From: Chloroflexota bacterium
Lineage (GTDB): Bacteria; Chloroflexota; Dehalococcoidia; Lucifugimonadales; Australimonadaceae
Length of the DNA: 55,205 nucleotides
Reading direction: 5' to 3'
Assembly: GCA_009838965.1 (NCBI GenBank)
Contig: VXQP01000071.1
Span: forward strand, 1 to 55,205
The translations under genes and the position numbers were made by a program. Positions 16,685 to 25,758 of this stretch are shown piece by piece; within the stretch, counting starts at the first letter, position 1; each line of letters begins with the position of its first letter. The notes beneath the pieces are model-generated. The model ran no database searches. It was given only the letters and a program-made list of their open reading frames with translations, and was not told the DNA's origin.

Positions 16685-18379
16685 TCAGATGCTGACCGCG
16701 GCCTCGACCTCTTCCCTGCTCATGCCATACACGTCGAGCGCCGTCTCCACGGAGATGTAGCCGTTGCGGAGGTCTGAGGCGACGCGCTCGCGCTCGCGCT
16801 CCTTCGGATCGCCGACGCCCGCGGCGGATGCGGTTTCCATGCGTACCACGTCGCCCGGAGCCATGGGAACGTTGGAGATGAGGCCGGTGTAAGCCTTCTC
16901 ACTGCCGGTTCCAGGGTTCATCACGACGCGGCCCGGCCTGCCGTTGCCCCCGCCGTTCACGCCGCGCGCCGGAGCAAGCGTCCTCGGCGTGCCGCCCGCG
17001 TATTGCGCCTGGGAGCGCACGCGGTACTCGCGCCGGAGCGCGAGGCCTCCCCGGTACTTCCCCGCCCCTCCTGTGTCCGGCACGAGGCAGAACTGCTCCA
17101 TGTCCACGTCGAACTCGGACTCGATGATCTCGACGCCCGTGTACTTCGCGCCGCCGGTCCAGGAGTGCGCGGTGCCCGTGTAGCCGTCGCCGCCGTCGTA
17201 CGCGCCGTTGCCAGAGACGATGATCTCGTACTGCACGTAGCGCTTCGCCGCGGGCCCGCTCGTGCCCAGCACCACCATGCCGGAGACGCTGTTGTGCGCC
17301 ACCGCGGGATTGCCCGAGACCTTGCTCAGCGCCTCGAATACCACGTCCTCCACCACCGGCATGGTCATGGAGTAGAAGCCCACGGGCGCGGGGAACTGCG
17401 GACAGATGACGCTGCCCTCCCGGAACCGACACTCGATAGTACGCGCGAGGCCGTAGTTGTTCGGCATATCCGAGCCCATCATCGCTATCGCCGCATAGTT
17501 CACCATGCCGCGCACGAACGGCGGGCGGGCGTTCACCGGCCCCAGCGACTGATCGCCCGAGCCGCTGAAGTCCATGACGAGCCGGTCGCCCTCCTTGATC
17601 GCGGCGACGTGGATGCGGATCGTCTCGGTGGGGTTGGCAACGTCGTCGATGAACGCCTCGACCTCGACCGTGCCGTCCGGCCAGGTCTCGATGACCTGGC
17701 GGGCGCGCACCTCGGTGCGGTCTCCGATGCCCTTGAACGCGTCCAGCACCGCTTCCCTGCCGTACGTCTCCACCGTGTGGTTGAGGCGCCGGACGCCGAT
17801 GCTCCAGAGCGCGCCGGCCTGCGCCTCCAGGTCGCCCAGCACGAGTTCCGGCGTGCGCGTGTTGGAACGCAGGAACTGGACGACTTCCTTGTGCAGGACA
17901 CGCTGGCGCATGAATTGCACCGGCAGTATCGAAAGGCCTTCGCCGAACAGGTCCCGCGCTATCGCATTCCGCGAGCCGGGCGACTGCCCGCCGATGTCCA
18001 CCTTGTGGCCCATGCTGGCGCAGAACGCGATGACTTCGTCGCCGGCGAACACGGGCATGACGACGACCATGTCGCTCGGGTGGGGACAGCCGGAGTGGTA
18101 CGGGTGGTTCGTAAGGAAGCAGTCGCCCTCGCGCATGTCCTCAACGTCGTAGAACTCGAGCACACCGCGCACGCAGTCAGGGTAGGCGCCGAGGTGCGTC
18201 GGCAGCGGCGAGTGCTGGCCAACGACGTTCCCCTCGCGGTCGGTGATGCCGGCGGAGAAGTCGTGCGACTCGCGAATGATGGTGGAGTAGCCGGTGCGGA
18301 GGACGGCGGCCTGCATCTCGCGAACGATGCCGTCCAGCCGGGCTCGTATGACTTCCTGCGTTATGACGTCCGTCGCCAT
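16685..18379 (-). CDS. hyuB: hydantoinase B / acetone carboxylase alpha-type protein (HyuB)
   Basis: 564 residues of the Hydantoinase_B family, the partner subunit of ATP-dependent N-methylhydantoinases and 5-oxoprolinases. Visible marks are TIIRESHDFSAGITD, HPYHSGCPHPSDM, MGHKVDIGGQSPGSRN and GGDGYTGTAHSW. Start is ATG 18379, eight bases after GGGAGG. It heads the nine-gene minus-strand operon ending at 8956. The HyuA partner is transcribed away from it across a 136-bp divergent region, an unusual arrangement since hyuA and hyuB are normally co-directional. Hydrolysis of a cyclic amide or imide is the likely step, making it the entry reaction of this pathway. Confidence 0.88.
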   Translation of the reverse strand: MATDVITQEVIRARLDGIVREMQAAVLRTGYSTIIRESHDFSAGITDREGNVVGQHSPLPTHLGAYPDCVRGVLEFYDVEDMREGDCFLTNHPYHSGCPHPSDMVVVMPVFAGDEVIAFCASMGHKVDIGGQSPGSRNAIARDLFGEGLSILPVQFMRQRVLHKEVVQFLRSNTRTPELVLGDLEAQAGALWSIGVRRLNHTVETYGREAVLDAFKGIGDRTEVRARQVIETWPDGTVEVEAFIDDVANPTETIRIHVAAIKEGDRLVMDFSGSGDQSLGPVNARPPFVRGMVNYAAIAMMGSDMPNNYGLARTIECRFREGSVICPQFPAPVGFYSMTMPVVEDVVFEALSKVSGNPAVAHNSVSGMVVLGTSGPAAKRYVQYEIIVSGNGAYDGGDGYTGTAHSWTGGAKYTGVEIIESEFDVDMEQFCLVPDTGGAGKYRGGLALRREYRVRSQAQYAGGTPRTLAPARGVNGGGNGRPGRVVMNPGTGSEKAYTGLISNVPMAPGDVVRMETASAAGVGDPKERERERVASDLRNGYISVETALDVYGMSREEVEAAVSI

Positions 18380-18450
18380 CAACCATCCCTCCCGCCTGGG
18401 TGGTGATAACCTATGCGCGCCGCGAGGGGCTGTCAAACCTGCGCGGCGCT

Positions 18451-18479
18451 TTGCGCGAACGCCTACGCACCCCTATAGT
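18451..18479 (+). promoter_or_regulatory. promoter for hyuA
   Basis: TTGCGC (18451-18456), 17 bp, TATAGT (18474-18479). The predicted start is near 18486, leaving a ~30-nt leader with GAGGAAGG at 18498-18505 before ATG 18516. The same region must hold the promoter of the divergent hyuB operon. Confidence 0.5.
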
Positions 18480-18515
18480 TCGCGTTCGATCCCACGCGAG
18501 GAAGGCTGGTTCCCG

Positions 18516-20564
18516 ATGAAGACGGTTGCAGTTGACACGGGCGGAACGTTCACCGACATGGTCGTGCTCGAGCACGAGTCCGGCGAGGTCGACGTGCTGA
18601 AGGTCCCGTCCACGCCCCAGGAACCCGGACGCGCGATCATCGACGGCCTGCGCGAGCTGCTCGACGCCAACCTCGGGGCCGAGGAGGTCGCATCGTTCAC
18701 CCACGGCACGACGGTCGGCACGAACATCCTCGTGCAGGACAAGGGCGCGCGCGTGGGGCTGCTCATCACCGACGGCTTCAGCGGCGTGAACGACGTATGG
18801 CACATTCCGCGGTTCGGCAGCGACCTGTCCGACATCTACGTGGAGAAGAACCCGCCCGTGGAGCCATGGCTGCGCGAGGAGATCGTGGAGCGCGTCGACT
18901 ACCAGGGCAACGTGAAGAAGCCGCTGGACGTGGAGCAGGCGCGGGAAGCCGTGAAGCGCCTCAAGAAGAAGGGCGCGGAGTCCGTTGCGGTCGTGCTGCT
19001 GTTCTCGTTCCTGAACCCCGAGCACGAGCGGGCGCTCGGCGAGATGATCAGGGAAGAGTTCCCGGATGGGTCGGTCTCGCTCTCGTCCGAGATACTGCCG
19101 CAGATTCGCGAGTTCCCGCGCCTGAGTACCACGGTCGCGAATGCGCGGCTCGCTCCCGCGATGATCGACTACCTCGGGAAGCTTGCCGACGGGCTGCGCG
19201 GCCTCGGCATCACCACTGAGCAGCTGTACATCATGCAGAGCAACGGGGGCGTGGCGAAGATTACGAGTGTCATCCCCATCACCACCCTGCTCTCAGGCCC
19301 GTGCGCCGGTTCCGAGGCGGGGATGCAGATAGCCGACTCCGCCGGGTTCTCCAACATGGTCTCGTTCGACATGGGTGGCACGAGCAGCGACATCGCGCTC
19401 GGTGAAAACGGCTCCGTGCTGGAACAGACCTCCGTCCTCATCGGCGACTGGGAGATCGCGGCGCCTATGCTGATGATCAACACCATCGGCGCGGGCGGCG
19501 GCACCATCGCGTGGATAGACGGCGGCGGTGCACTGCAGGTCGGCCCGCACAGCGCGGGCGCAGACCCGGGCCCCGTCGCGTACGACAAGGGCGGCACACA
19601 GCCGACCGTGACCGACGCCAATCTGCTGCTCGGCTTCCTCCACCCGGAGTACCTGCTTGGCGGCAAGGTGAAGACGAACAGGCAGAAGGCCCACGAGGCG
19701 GTTGCCGACATGGGCAAACAACTCGGCATCGAGCCGATGGCCACTGCCGAGGGCATCATCCGCATCATCAACGCGAAGATGGAAGAGGGCATCCGCGAAG
19801 TCTCTACCGAGCGCGGGTACGACCTCCGCAACTTCGTGCTCGTGGCGTTCGGCGGAGCGGGGCCGGTGCACGCCGGACGGCTCGCGGCCGACCTCGGCAT
19901 GAGCAAGGTCGTCGTGCCGCCGATGCCGGGCGTCAGCTCGGCGCTCGGCCTCATCATGGCAGACCCACGCCGCGACTTCGTGCGCTCCCGCCTGACCGAC
20001 CTCGAGCAGCTGGGGGCAGGCGAGCTCGGCTCCATCTTCGCGGCGCTGCGCGACCATGCCATCAGCGAGTTCAAGGCGGACGGCTTCGACGAGGACTCGA
20101 TCGGCTGCTCCTTCTCGGTGGACCTGCGCTACCAGGGTCAGGGCTACGAGTTGAACGTCCCTGCCGGTGACGACGTGAACCTGAACGCACAGGCGATCAA
20201 GGAGATACGCGAGCGGTTCGACCAGGCGCACGAGCAGCTGTTCGGCCACAGCGCCAAGACCGAGCCGGCGGAGGCGGTGAACTACCGCGTTCGCGCGACC
20301 GTGCGTGTGCCGAAGTTCTCGATGAAGCGCCACGAGCGCGCAACGGGCTCCGCCGACAGCGCGAAGATAGGGGAGCGCGAGGTGTACTTCGACCGCGCGT
20401 CCGGCATGACGCCAACGCCGGTGTACGAGCGCACGCTGCTCGCGCCCGGCCACGAGGTCGCGGGCCCTGCCATCGTCGAGCAGCTGGACAGCACGACGGT
20501 GGTCTACCCCGGTCAGCAGGCGCTCGTGGACGACTACGGGAACCTCATCATCTCCATCGGGTGA
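18516..20564 (+). CDS. hyuA: hydantoinase A / oxoprolinase family protein (HyuA)
   Basis: 682 residues. The actin-like ATPase motifs are clear: VAVDTGGTFTDMVV at the N-terminus (phosphate 1), SFTHGTTVGTN, and VSFDMGGTSSDIAL around residue 290 (phosphate 2), with NTIGAGGGTIAW after it. The family couples ATP hydrolysis to opening of hydantoin, oxoproline or similar rings, or to carboxylation in acetone carboxylase. It is the only HyuA in the window, against four HyuB genes. Start is ATG 18516 behind GAGGAAGG; an upstream in-frame extension to 18294 lies antisense to hyuB and is not used. The importer genes follow after 142 nt and may bring in its substrate. Confidence 0.9.
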   Translation: MKTVAVDTGGTFTDMVVLEHESGEVDVLKVPSTPQEPGRAIIDGLRELLDANLGAEEVASFTHGTTVGTNILVQDKGARVGLLITDGFSGVNDVWHIPRFGSDLSDIYVEKNPPVEPWLREEIVERVDYQGNVKKPLDVEQAREAVKRLKKKGAESVAVVLLFSFLNPEHERALGEMIREEFPDGSVSLSSEILPQIREFPRLSTTVANARLAPAMIDYLGKLADGLRGLGITTEQLYIMQSNGGVAKITSVIPITTLLSGPCAGSEAGMQIADSAGFSNMVSFDMGGTSSDIALGENGSVLEQTSVLIGDWEIAAPMLMINTIGAGGGTIAWIDGGGALQVGPHSAGADPGPVAYDKGGTQPTVTDANLLLGFLHPEYLLGGKVKTNRQKAHEAVADMGKQLGIEPMATAEGIIRIINAKMEEGIREVSTERGYDLRNFVLVAFGGAGPVHAGRLAADLGMSKVVVPPMPGVSSALGLIMADPRRDFVRSRLTDLEQLGAGELGSIFAALRDHAISEFKADGFDEDSIGCSFSVDLRYQGQGYELNVPAGDDVNLNAQAIKEIRERFDQAHEQLFGHSAKTEPAEAVNYRVRATVRVPKFSMKRHERATGSADSAKIGEREVYFDRASGMTPTPVYERTLLAPGHEVAGPAIVEQLDSTTVVYPGQQALVDDYGNLIISIG

Positions 20565-20599
20565 GCGGACCCCGGCGCACGGGTGCAGTCTTCCCTAAC

Positions 20600-20671
20600 G
20601 TGAAATCTTTCACTTGACAATTGCCCCCTCGGCTGATATTCGTTTTCCGCTCATATCCGGTTAACAACCGG
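20600..20671 (+). promoter_or_regulatory. sigma-70-type promoter flanked by two palindromes
   Basis: A perfect -35 TTGACA (20614-20619), 17 bp, then TATTCG (20637-20642) preceded by TG. Directly touching the -35 is GTGAAATCTTTCAC (20600-20613; arms GTGAAA/TTTCAC). Downstream, in the leader, is CCGGTTAACAACCGG (20657-20671; arms CCGGTT/AACCGG). Both look like regulator-binding sites for the importer operon that follows. Ribosome binding site GGGGGAGG is at about 20695-20702. Confidence 0.7.
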
Positions 20672-20706
20672 CTGGAGAAATAACCTGGAAACAGGGGGAG
20701 GACCTG

Positions 20707-22014
20707 ATGCACTTCGGACCCATTCGCGCAAGAATCCTGCTGGCGTTCGCCGCACTGATGAGCACCTCGCTCATCCTCGCGGCCTGCGGCGCAGACCCGA
20801 CGGCAACGCCCGTGCCGCCCACCGCGACGCCGACACCGGCTCCGGCCATGGAAGAGAAGCCGGACCCGACGCCGACGCCCGTGCCGCCCACGCCTACCCC
20901 GGAGCCTGAGCCGCAGGTGCTCAAGCTCGGCTTCACCGTCCCGCAGTCCGGCTCCTACGCCCGCTGGGGACGGCTCGTCTCCGCCATGCAGTGCGCCATC
21001 GACGAGGTGCACGCCAGCGGCGACCTTGGGACGACCACCATCGAACTTCTCCCCGAGGACTCAAAGGCAGACCAGGCTGAAGGCGTCTCCGGCCTTCGCA
21101 AGCTCGCCACCGTCAACGACGCACCGGTTGTCATGACCATCTTCACGGGCATCGGCCTGGCACAGAAGCCGGTTGCTTCGGAGTTGGAAGTGGTGCTGTT
21201 CAGCTCCGGCATCCAGAACCCCATGTTCGCCTACGACAGCCCGTGGGTGTTCCGCAACGCGCTGAACACGACCCTCAATGCCGACGCGCTCATCCGCTGG
21301 CTGGATGACTACGCCGGCGGCTCCGGTGAGGACTTGAACGGCCTGCGCTTCGCCTACATCAAGGAAGAGGGCAACGACTCCATCGACTTGCAGGTCGACC
21401 GGCTGCACGTGCTCGCCGGTGCGCTGGGCTTCGAGATCGTGGCCGAGGAGACGTTCCAGAAGGACGACGTCTCGTTCGACACGCAGATCACGAAGATCAA
21501 GGCCGCTGAGCCGGACGTCGTCCAGCTGATGTCGCTCGGTAAGGAGATGGGCCTCATCATCAACACGATGGCCCAGCAGGGGCTCGAGCCCAAGTACACC
21601 ATCTCCGGCGGTGGCGCCGAAGGCAACACGGAGCTGATCGACGTGGCCGGCGCAGCCGCGAACGGCTTGGTCTACTCCGCTCCGGGCCAGTTCGACAAGG
21701 AAGCCGATGCGCGTGCGCCTCGCTTCATCGACTGCTACGCGGGGAAGGAAGGCAACGACCCCGACACCTACGCCACGCACTTCTACGACGGCACGCTCGT
21801 CATCGCTGAGGCGCTGAAGCTGGGTGCAGACGCGACCTCTTCCGAGTCGATGCGCGACCATATCGCGCAGGTCGACGAGATCGTCGGTCTCGCCGGACTC
21901 TGGGTCTTCGACGAGGGCGGCGACGCTTGGGCGCCGCCGGGTATCGGCCATGTCGTGAACGGCGAGTTCGTCAACCTCGTTCCGCAGATCGAGCCGTACC
22001 GGGACATCCAGTAG
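20707..22014 (+). CDS. ABC transporter substrate-binding lipoprotein, branched-chain amino acid (LivK) type
   Basis: 435 residues. An N-terminal signal peptide ends in the lipobox LILAAC with Cys27 as lipid anchor, followed by a ~45-residue Pro-Thr-rich spacer with an acidic patch. The binding domain starts LKLGFTVPQSGSYARWG, typical of type I periplasmic-binding proteins of the Liv/Urt family; later landmarks are SSGIQNPMFAYDSPWVFRN and TISGGGAEG. It would capture an amino-acid-like or amide compound outside the membrane for LivH/LivM. It is the first gene of a five-gene operon with its own promoter. Given the hydantoinase genes on both sides, a cyclic amide or urea-type ligand is possible. 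Confidence 0.88.
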   Translation: MHFGPIRARILLAFAALMSTSLILAACGADPTATPVPPTATPTPAPAMEEKPDPTPTPVPPTPTPEPEPQVLKLGFTVPQSGSYARWGRLVSAMQCAIDEVHASGDLGTTTIELLPEDSKADQAEGVSGLRKLATVNDAPVVMTIFTGIGLAQKPVASELEVVLFSSGIQNPMFAYDSPWVFRNALNTTLNADALIRWLDDYAGGSGEDLNGLRFAYIKEEGNDSIDLQVDRLHVLAGALGFEIVAEETFQKDDVSFDTQITKIKAAEPDVVQLMSLGKEMGLIINTMAQQGLEPKYTISGGGAEGNTELIDVAGAAANGLVYSAPGQFDKEADARAPRFIDCYAGKEGNDPDTYATHFYDGTLVIAEALKLGADATSSESMRDHIAQVDEIVGLAGLWVFDEGGDAWAPPGIGHVVNGEFVNLVPQIEPYRDIQ

Positions 22015-22026
22015 GGAATGACTGAC

Positions 22027-22054
22027 AGGGGCTCCTCCGGTTGGAGGAGCCCCT
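22027..22054 (+). terminator. 12-bp perfect hairpin between binding-protein and permease genes
   Basis: AGGGGCTCCTCC (22027-22038) and GGAGGAGCCCCT (22043-22054) pair perfectly around a GGTT loop. No T-run follows. It starts 12 nt after the stop of the binding-protein gene. The 3' arm contains GGAGGAG, the only Shine-Dalgarno-like run before livH, so the hairpin may both protect the upstream mRNA end and mask translation of the permease. Confidence 0.75.
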
Positions 22055-22065
22055 CAGACTACTCA

Positions 22066-22977
22066 GTGGAAACCTTCATCCAGATAGGCATCAACGCCCT
22101 CTCGCTCGGGGCGATATACGCCCTGCTGTCGCTGGGGTTCGCGGTCATCTACAACACCGTGCGCATCTTCCACGTGCTGCACGGCGCGGCGTTCCTCATC
22201 GCAGGCTACTCGACGTGGTGGCTGGCGCAGGAGCAGGGGCTGCCCATCTTCTTCGCGGCCTCCATCGCGGTCATCTTCGCTGGTGCGTCAGGCATCTTCA
22301 TGGAGCTGGCCGTGTACCGGCGGCTGCGCGTACGAGGCGCGGGCTTCCTCGTCTCATTCCTCGGCTCGCTTGCGGCTCTCTTCTTCTTCGAGGGGCTGCT
22401 GCTCACCATCGCCCGCACGACCGCCCGCCTGCCCCGACCCGGCGGCCCGCTGCCGACGTTCAACCTGCAGATCGAGGCGTTGGATATCGACCTGTTCATC
22501 AAGTGGCACGCGGTCAACACCATCGTGCTGGTCGCCATCCTCGTGGTCGCGGTGACGTTGTTCTTCCGCTACACGAAGTGGGGCCGCATGATCCGCGCCA
22601 TCGCGTCGAACCCCGATCTCGCGGTCGCGGTCGGCATCAACGCCTCGCAGGTCTACCTGATGGTGTTCGTGCTCGGTTCGATGCTCGCGGGCATCGGCGG
22701 AGTGATGCAGACGTACGAGGGCGGCGTCATCCCGAACGTCGGCATCCGGCTGGCCATCACGGCGGCGGGCGGCGTCATCATCGGCGGCATCGGCAGCATG
22801 CCCGGTGCCGTTGTGGGCGGGCTGGCGCTCGGCCTAGCGCAGACGATCGCGAGCTACTACTTCGGCGGCAACTGGGCGATACCCGCGGGGTTCATCCTGC
22901 TGCTGCTCGTCATCCTCTTCCGGCCCTACGGACTTCTGGGAACGCGCGAACACCGCGAACTGCGGAGGCTGCTGTGA
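22066..22977 (+). CDS. livH: branched-chain amino acid-type ABC permease LivH
   Basis: 303 residues from GTG 22066, where homology begins (VETFIQIGINALSLGAIYAL). An in-frame ATG at 22018 would have to be read through the 12-bp hairpin and adds a Ser/Gly/Arg-rich tail unlike this family, so it is not preferred. About eight hydrophobic segments are visible; the cytoplasmic coupling loop has GRMIRAIASNPDLAVAVGIN, the EAA-like motif that contacts the ATPases. Stop and next start overlap as GTGA. It forms the membrane channel with LivM. The permease shares the operon's presumed amide or amino-acid-like substrate. Confidence 0.87.
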   Translation: METFIQIGINALSLGAIYALLSLGFAVIYNTVRIFHVLHGAAFLIAGYSTWWLAQEQGLPIFFAASIAVIFAGASGIFMELAVYRRLRVRGAGFLVSFLGSLAALFFFEGLLLTIARTTARLPRPGGPLPTFNLQIEALDIDLFIKWHAVNTIVLVAILVVAVTLFFRYTKWGRMIRAIASNPDLAVAVGINASQVYLMVFVLGSMLAGIGGVMQTYEGGVIPNVGIRLAITAAGGVIIGGIGSMPGAVVGGLALGLAQTIASYYFGGNWAIPAGFILLLLVILFRPYGLLGTREHRELRRLL

Positions 22978-24245
22978 CTACCGACGCGCAGGAAGAACCG
23001 CAAGCGCTCAGCGACGGTGGAGAGTTGGACGACGACCAGCAGGAGGTTGTCGAGGTCCTGGAGGGTTGGCACGCCATCGTGACCTCCAGCCGCGTGCTCA
23101 TCGGCTTCGGCGCATTGATGCTGCTGGCGCTGGTCCCGTTCGCCACGGGGCACTGGACCGGTGTCCACGTAACCACGATTCACGCCATCGCAAGCGTTGG
23201 AGTGCTGGCCATCGCAGCCCTTCAGCGGCGGTACGGCCTGGGCGCGTTCGCGCTCTTCATCCTGGTCCTCTCGCTGCTGTGGCGGTTCGAGTGGGGGCTG
23301 AGCGACGAGTACATGGCGCACCTCATCGTTGTCGCCAGCGTCTTCTCCATCCTTGCGTCCTCATTGAACATGTCGGTCGGCTACACGGGACTGATGAGCC
23401 TCTCGCACGCCGGGTTCATGGGCGTGGGCGCATACGCGTTCGCGGTGCTTACGACGGAGACGCTGAACCCCCCGCCCGGCGCCGAGGTGTTCAACCTCCC
23501 CTACTGGCCGTCCATCGTCGTTGCGGGCATAGTCGCTTCGGTCGTGGCCTTCATCGTCTCGCCCATCCTCCGGTTGCGCGGGCACTTCTTCGTGCTGGCG
23601 ACCGTCACCGTGATGCTGAGCCTCTCACAGGTGGTGCTTGCATGGCGATGGATGACGAACGGCTCGCTCGCTATCCGCGAGGTGCCGCGTCCGGTCATCT
23701 TCGGCTACGCGTTCGACACCGCCGACAAGTTCATCCTGTTCAGCATTCCTGTCGCGATCATCTGCATCGTCATCCTCTGGCGGCTGGTAGAGTCGCCGTA
23801 CGGGCGGGTGCTGACCACGATCCGCGCGAACCCCGCGGTCGCCGAGAGCATCGGCAAGAACGTCGGTTTCGTGCGGCTGCGCGTCTACGTCATCACCGCG
23901 TTCTTCGCCGGAGTGGCGGGTGCGGTCTACGTCTCGTACGTTACCGTCGCGGCGCACTCGCAGTACCTCGTGGAGTTCAGCACGTTCCTGCTCATCATGG
24001 TGGTGCTGGGCGGCTCCGGGCGGTGGCTCGGCGCGGTGCTGGGGGCCATCGCCTACGTGACGGTGTCCGAAGTGGTGCGCTACGTGCCGGAGATCACGGA
24101 GTGGTTCCACTCCTACATCTCGTTCTTCCCGGTCATCCCCGGCGAGAAGACGGGCGGCATCACCACCATGACGTGGGGCGCGCTCCTCTTCTTCCTCATG
24201 CTGTTCAGGCCGCAGGGCATCATCGGCAGGTACCGGCTGGAGTAG
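22974..24245 (+). CDS. livM: branched-chain amino acid-type ABC permease LivM
   Basis: 423 residues starting at GTG 22974, which overlaps the livH stop by 4 nt. A ~35-residue acidic cytoplasmic N-terminus (EEPQALSDGGELDDDQQEV) precedes the first membrane segment and is longer than usual. Ten or so hydrophobic segments follow. Family landmarks are LNMSVGYTGLMSLSHAGFMG and the coupling loop SPYGRVLTTIRANPAVAESI. It pairs with LivH as the transmembrane channel of the importer. Confidence 0.9.
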   Translation: MTTDAQEEPQALSDGGELDDDQQEVVEVLEGWHAIVTSSRVLIGFGALMLLALVPFATGHWTGVHVTTIHAIASVGVLAIAALQRRYGLGAFALFILVLSLLWRFEWGLSDEYMAHLIVVASVFSILASSLNMSVGYTGLMSLSHAGFMGVGAYAFAVLTTETLNPPPGAEVFNLPYWPSIVVAGIVASVVAFIVSPILRLRGHFFVLATVTVMLSLSQVVLAWRWMTNGSLAIREVPRPVIFGYAFDTADKFILFSIPVAIICIVILWRLVESPYGRVLTTIRANPAVAESIGKNVGFVRLRVYVITAFFAGVAGAVYVSYVTVAAHSQYLVEFSTFLLIMVVLGGSGRWLGAVLGAIAYVTVSEVVRYVPEITEWFHSYISFFPVIPGEKTGGITTMTWGALLFFLMLFRPQGIIGRYRLE

Positions 24246-24251
24246 CGCGGC

Positions 24252-25025
24252 ATGGCGATACTGGAAGTCAGGAACGTCAACAAGAGCTTCGGCGGGAACC
24301 TCGTGCTCGAGGACGTGAGCATGAACGCCGAGCTCGGCCAGGTGACGAGCCTCATCGGGCCGAACGGCGCGGGGAAGTCCACACTGCTCAACATCGTCTC
24401 CGGGTTCCTCAAGGCGGACTCCGGCAGCGTCGTGATGGACGGGCACGAGATCATCGGGTCGCCGCCATTCAAGTGCTTCAAGGCGGGCATCGCACGCACC
24501 TTCCAGGACTCCCAGGTGCTGTACTACATGAACGGGCTGAACAACGTCGTCGTCTCGTCCCCCGGTCAGCGCGGCGAACTGGAGTACAACGCGCTCCTGC
24601 GTCCGAGGATGGTCGCAGCAGAGGAACGGGAGCGGAGCGCCGAGGCGATGGAGCACCTGACCGAGTTGAACATCCAGTCCAAGGCAGCGAGCCTGGCGCA
24701 GGCGCTCTCCTACGGACAGCAGAAGCTGCTGGAGTTCGCGCGGATGCTGAACTCGCGCGCGCAGGTGTTCCTGCTCGACGAGCCGATGGCCGGTATCCAC
24801 CCGGACCTCATCGCAGGGCTGAGCGCGATGATCCGCTCCGCCGCGGTGGACCACGGCAAGGCCGTCATCCTCGTCGAGCATAACCTGAAGGTCGTTATGG
24901 ACGTGTCGGACTACGTCGTGGTGGTGCGCGGAGAGGTTGTCGTGGAGGGCCCGCCGTCCGAAGTCGAGAACGACGAACGCCTCACGAGCGCGTTCCTGGG
25001 ATTCGTGTCGAATGCCGCTACTTGA
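24252..25025 (+). CDS. livG: ABC transporter ATPase LivG
   Basis: 257 residues. Walker A GPNGAGKST (about 35-43), a signature segment SYGQQKLLEFARM in place of the classic LSGGQ, Walker B VFLLDEPMAGIHP and the switch histidine in VEHNLKVV. The TFQDSQVLYYMNGLNNV stretch is typical of LivG. It energises the LivH/LivM channel from the cytoplasm. It starts 6 nt after livM and its last 14 nt overlap livF in another frame. Confidence 0.92.
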   Translation: MAILEVRNVNKSFGGNLVLEDVSMNAELGQVTSLIGPNGAGKSTLLNIVSGFLKADSGSVVMDGHEIIGSPPFKCFKAGIARTFQDSQVLYYMNGLNNVVVSSPGQRGELEYNALLRPRMVAAEERERSAEAMEHLTELNIQSKAASLAQALSYGQQKLLEFARMLNSRAQVFLLDEPMAGIHPDLIAGLSAMIRSAAVDHGKAVILVEHNLKVVMDVSDYVVVVRGEVVVEGPPSEVENDERLTSAFLGFVSNAAT

Positions 25026-25722
25026 GACCCAAGACCTGCTCGTCTCTTACGGCCCCAAGCAGATCCTGAACGGCGTCAGCATGGGCGTGGAGGCCGGGAA
25101 GGTAACCACCATCGTCGGCCACAACGGGGCGGGCAAGTCCACGCTCATCAAGGGCGTCTACGGCATCGCGCGGGTCACCGGCGGCTCCGTCACGTTCGAC
25201 GGCCACGACATCACGAACCACGCGCCGTACGACAACATCAAGGACGGCATCGGCTATCTCGCGCAGGGCGGGCAGGTCTTCGCCGACCTGCCGGTGGAGG
25301 ACAACCTGAAACTCGGCGGCTATGCGCTGCCGAATGACGTCGTTCCCGAGCGACTGGAGCAGGCGTACCAGATGTTCCCCATCCTCGACCGCCGGCGCCG
25401 CTCCGACGCCGACACGCTCTCCGGCGGCGAGCGCCAGATGCTCGCGATCGCCATGACGCTGATGCTCAAGCCGAAACTGATGCTGATGGACGAGCCGTCC
25501 GGCGCGCTCGCAGGCCCCATCCTCGAGCAGATATCGGGCATCATCCGCCGCCTTGTAGAGGAGGCCGGCATCGGCATCCTGCTCGTGGAGCAGAACGTGG
25601 AGCTGGGCATCCGGGTCGCGGACAACGTCCACGTCATCGAGGCGGGCAAGGTCATCTTCAGCGGCACGCCCGACGACCTGAGCGACCCCGAAGCCCGCAG
25701 GCGGCTGCTCGGCCTGGCGTAG
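25012..25722 (+). CDS. livF: ABC transporter ATPase LivF
   Basis: 236 residues from ATG 25012, inside the end of livG. Walker A GHNGAGKST, signature TLSGGERQMLAIAM, Walker B LMLMDEPSGALA and switch histidine replaced in LLVEQNVELG (Q is usual for LivF). GYLAQGGQVFADLPVEDN is the LivF-type Q-loop region. A longer frame upstream to 24937 is antisense-like noise within livG. It closes the importer operon; no clear terminator follows, only 49 nt before the next gene's promoter. Confidence 0.9.
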   Translation: MPLLETQDLLVSYGPKQILNGVSMGVEAGKVTTIVGHNGAGKSTLIKGVYGIARVTGGSVTFDGHDITNHAPYDNIKDGIGYLAQGGQVFADLPVEDNLKLGGYALPNDVVPERLEQAYQMFPILDRRRRSDADTLSGGERQMLAIAMTLMLKPKLMLMDEPSGALAGPILEQISGIIRRLVEEAGIGILLVEQNVELGIRVADNVHVIEAGKVIFSGTPDDLSDPEARRRLLGLA

Positions 25723-25758
25723 GCCACGCCGCGCCCTGCCCTGTACGCCGGTTGCTGG

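Noticed and set aside
22018-22065. ATG start for LivH at 22018
   Set aside because: It would translate through a perfect 12-bp hairpin and add a tail unlike LivH proteins; GTG 22066 is where homology begins.
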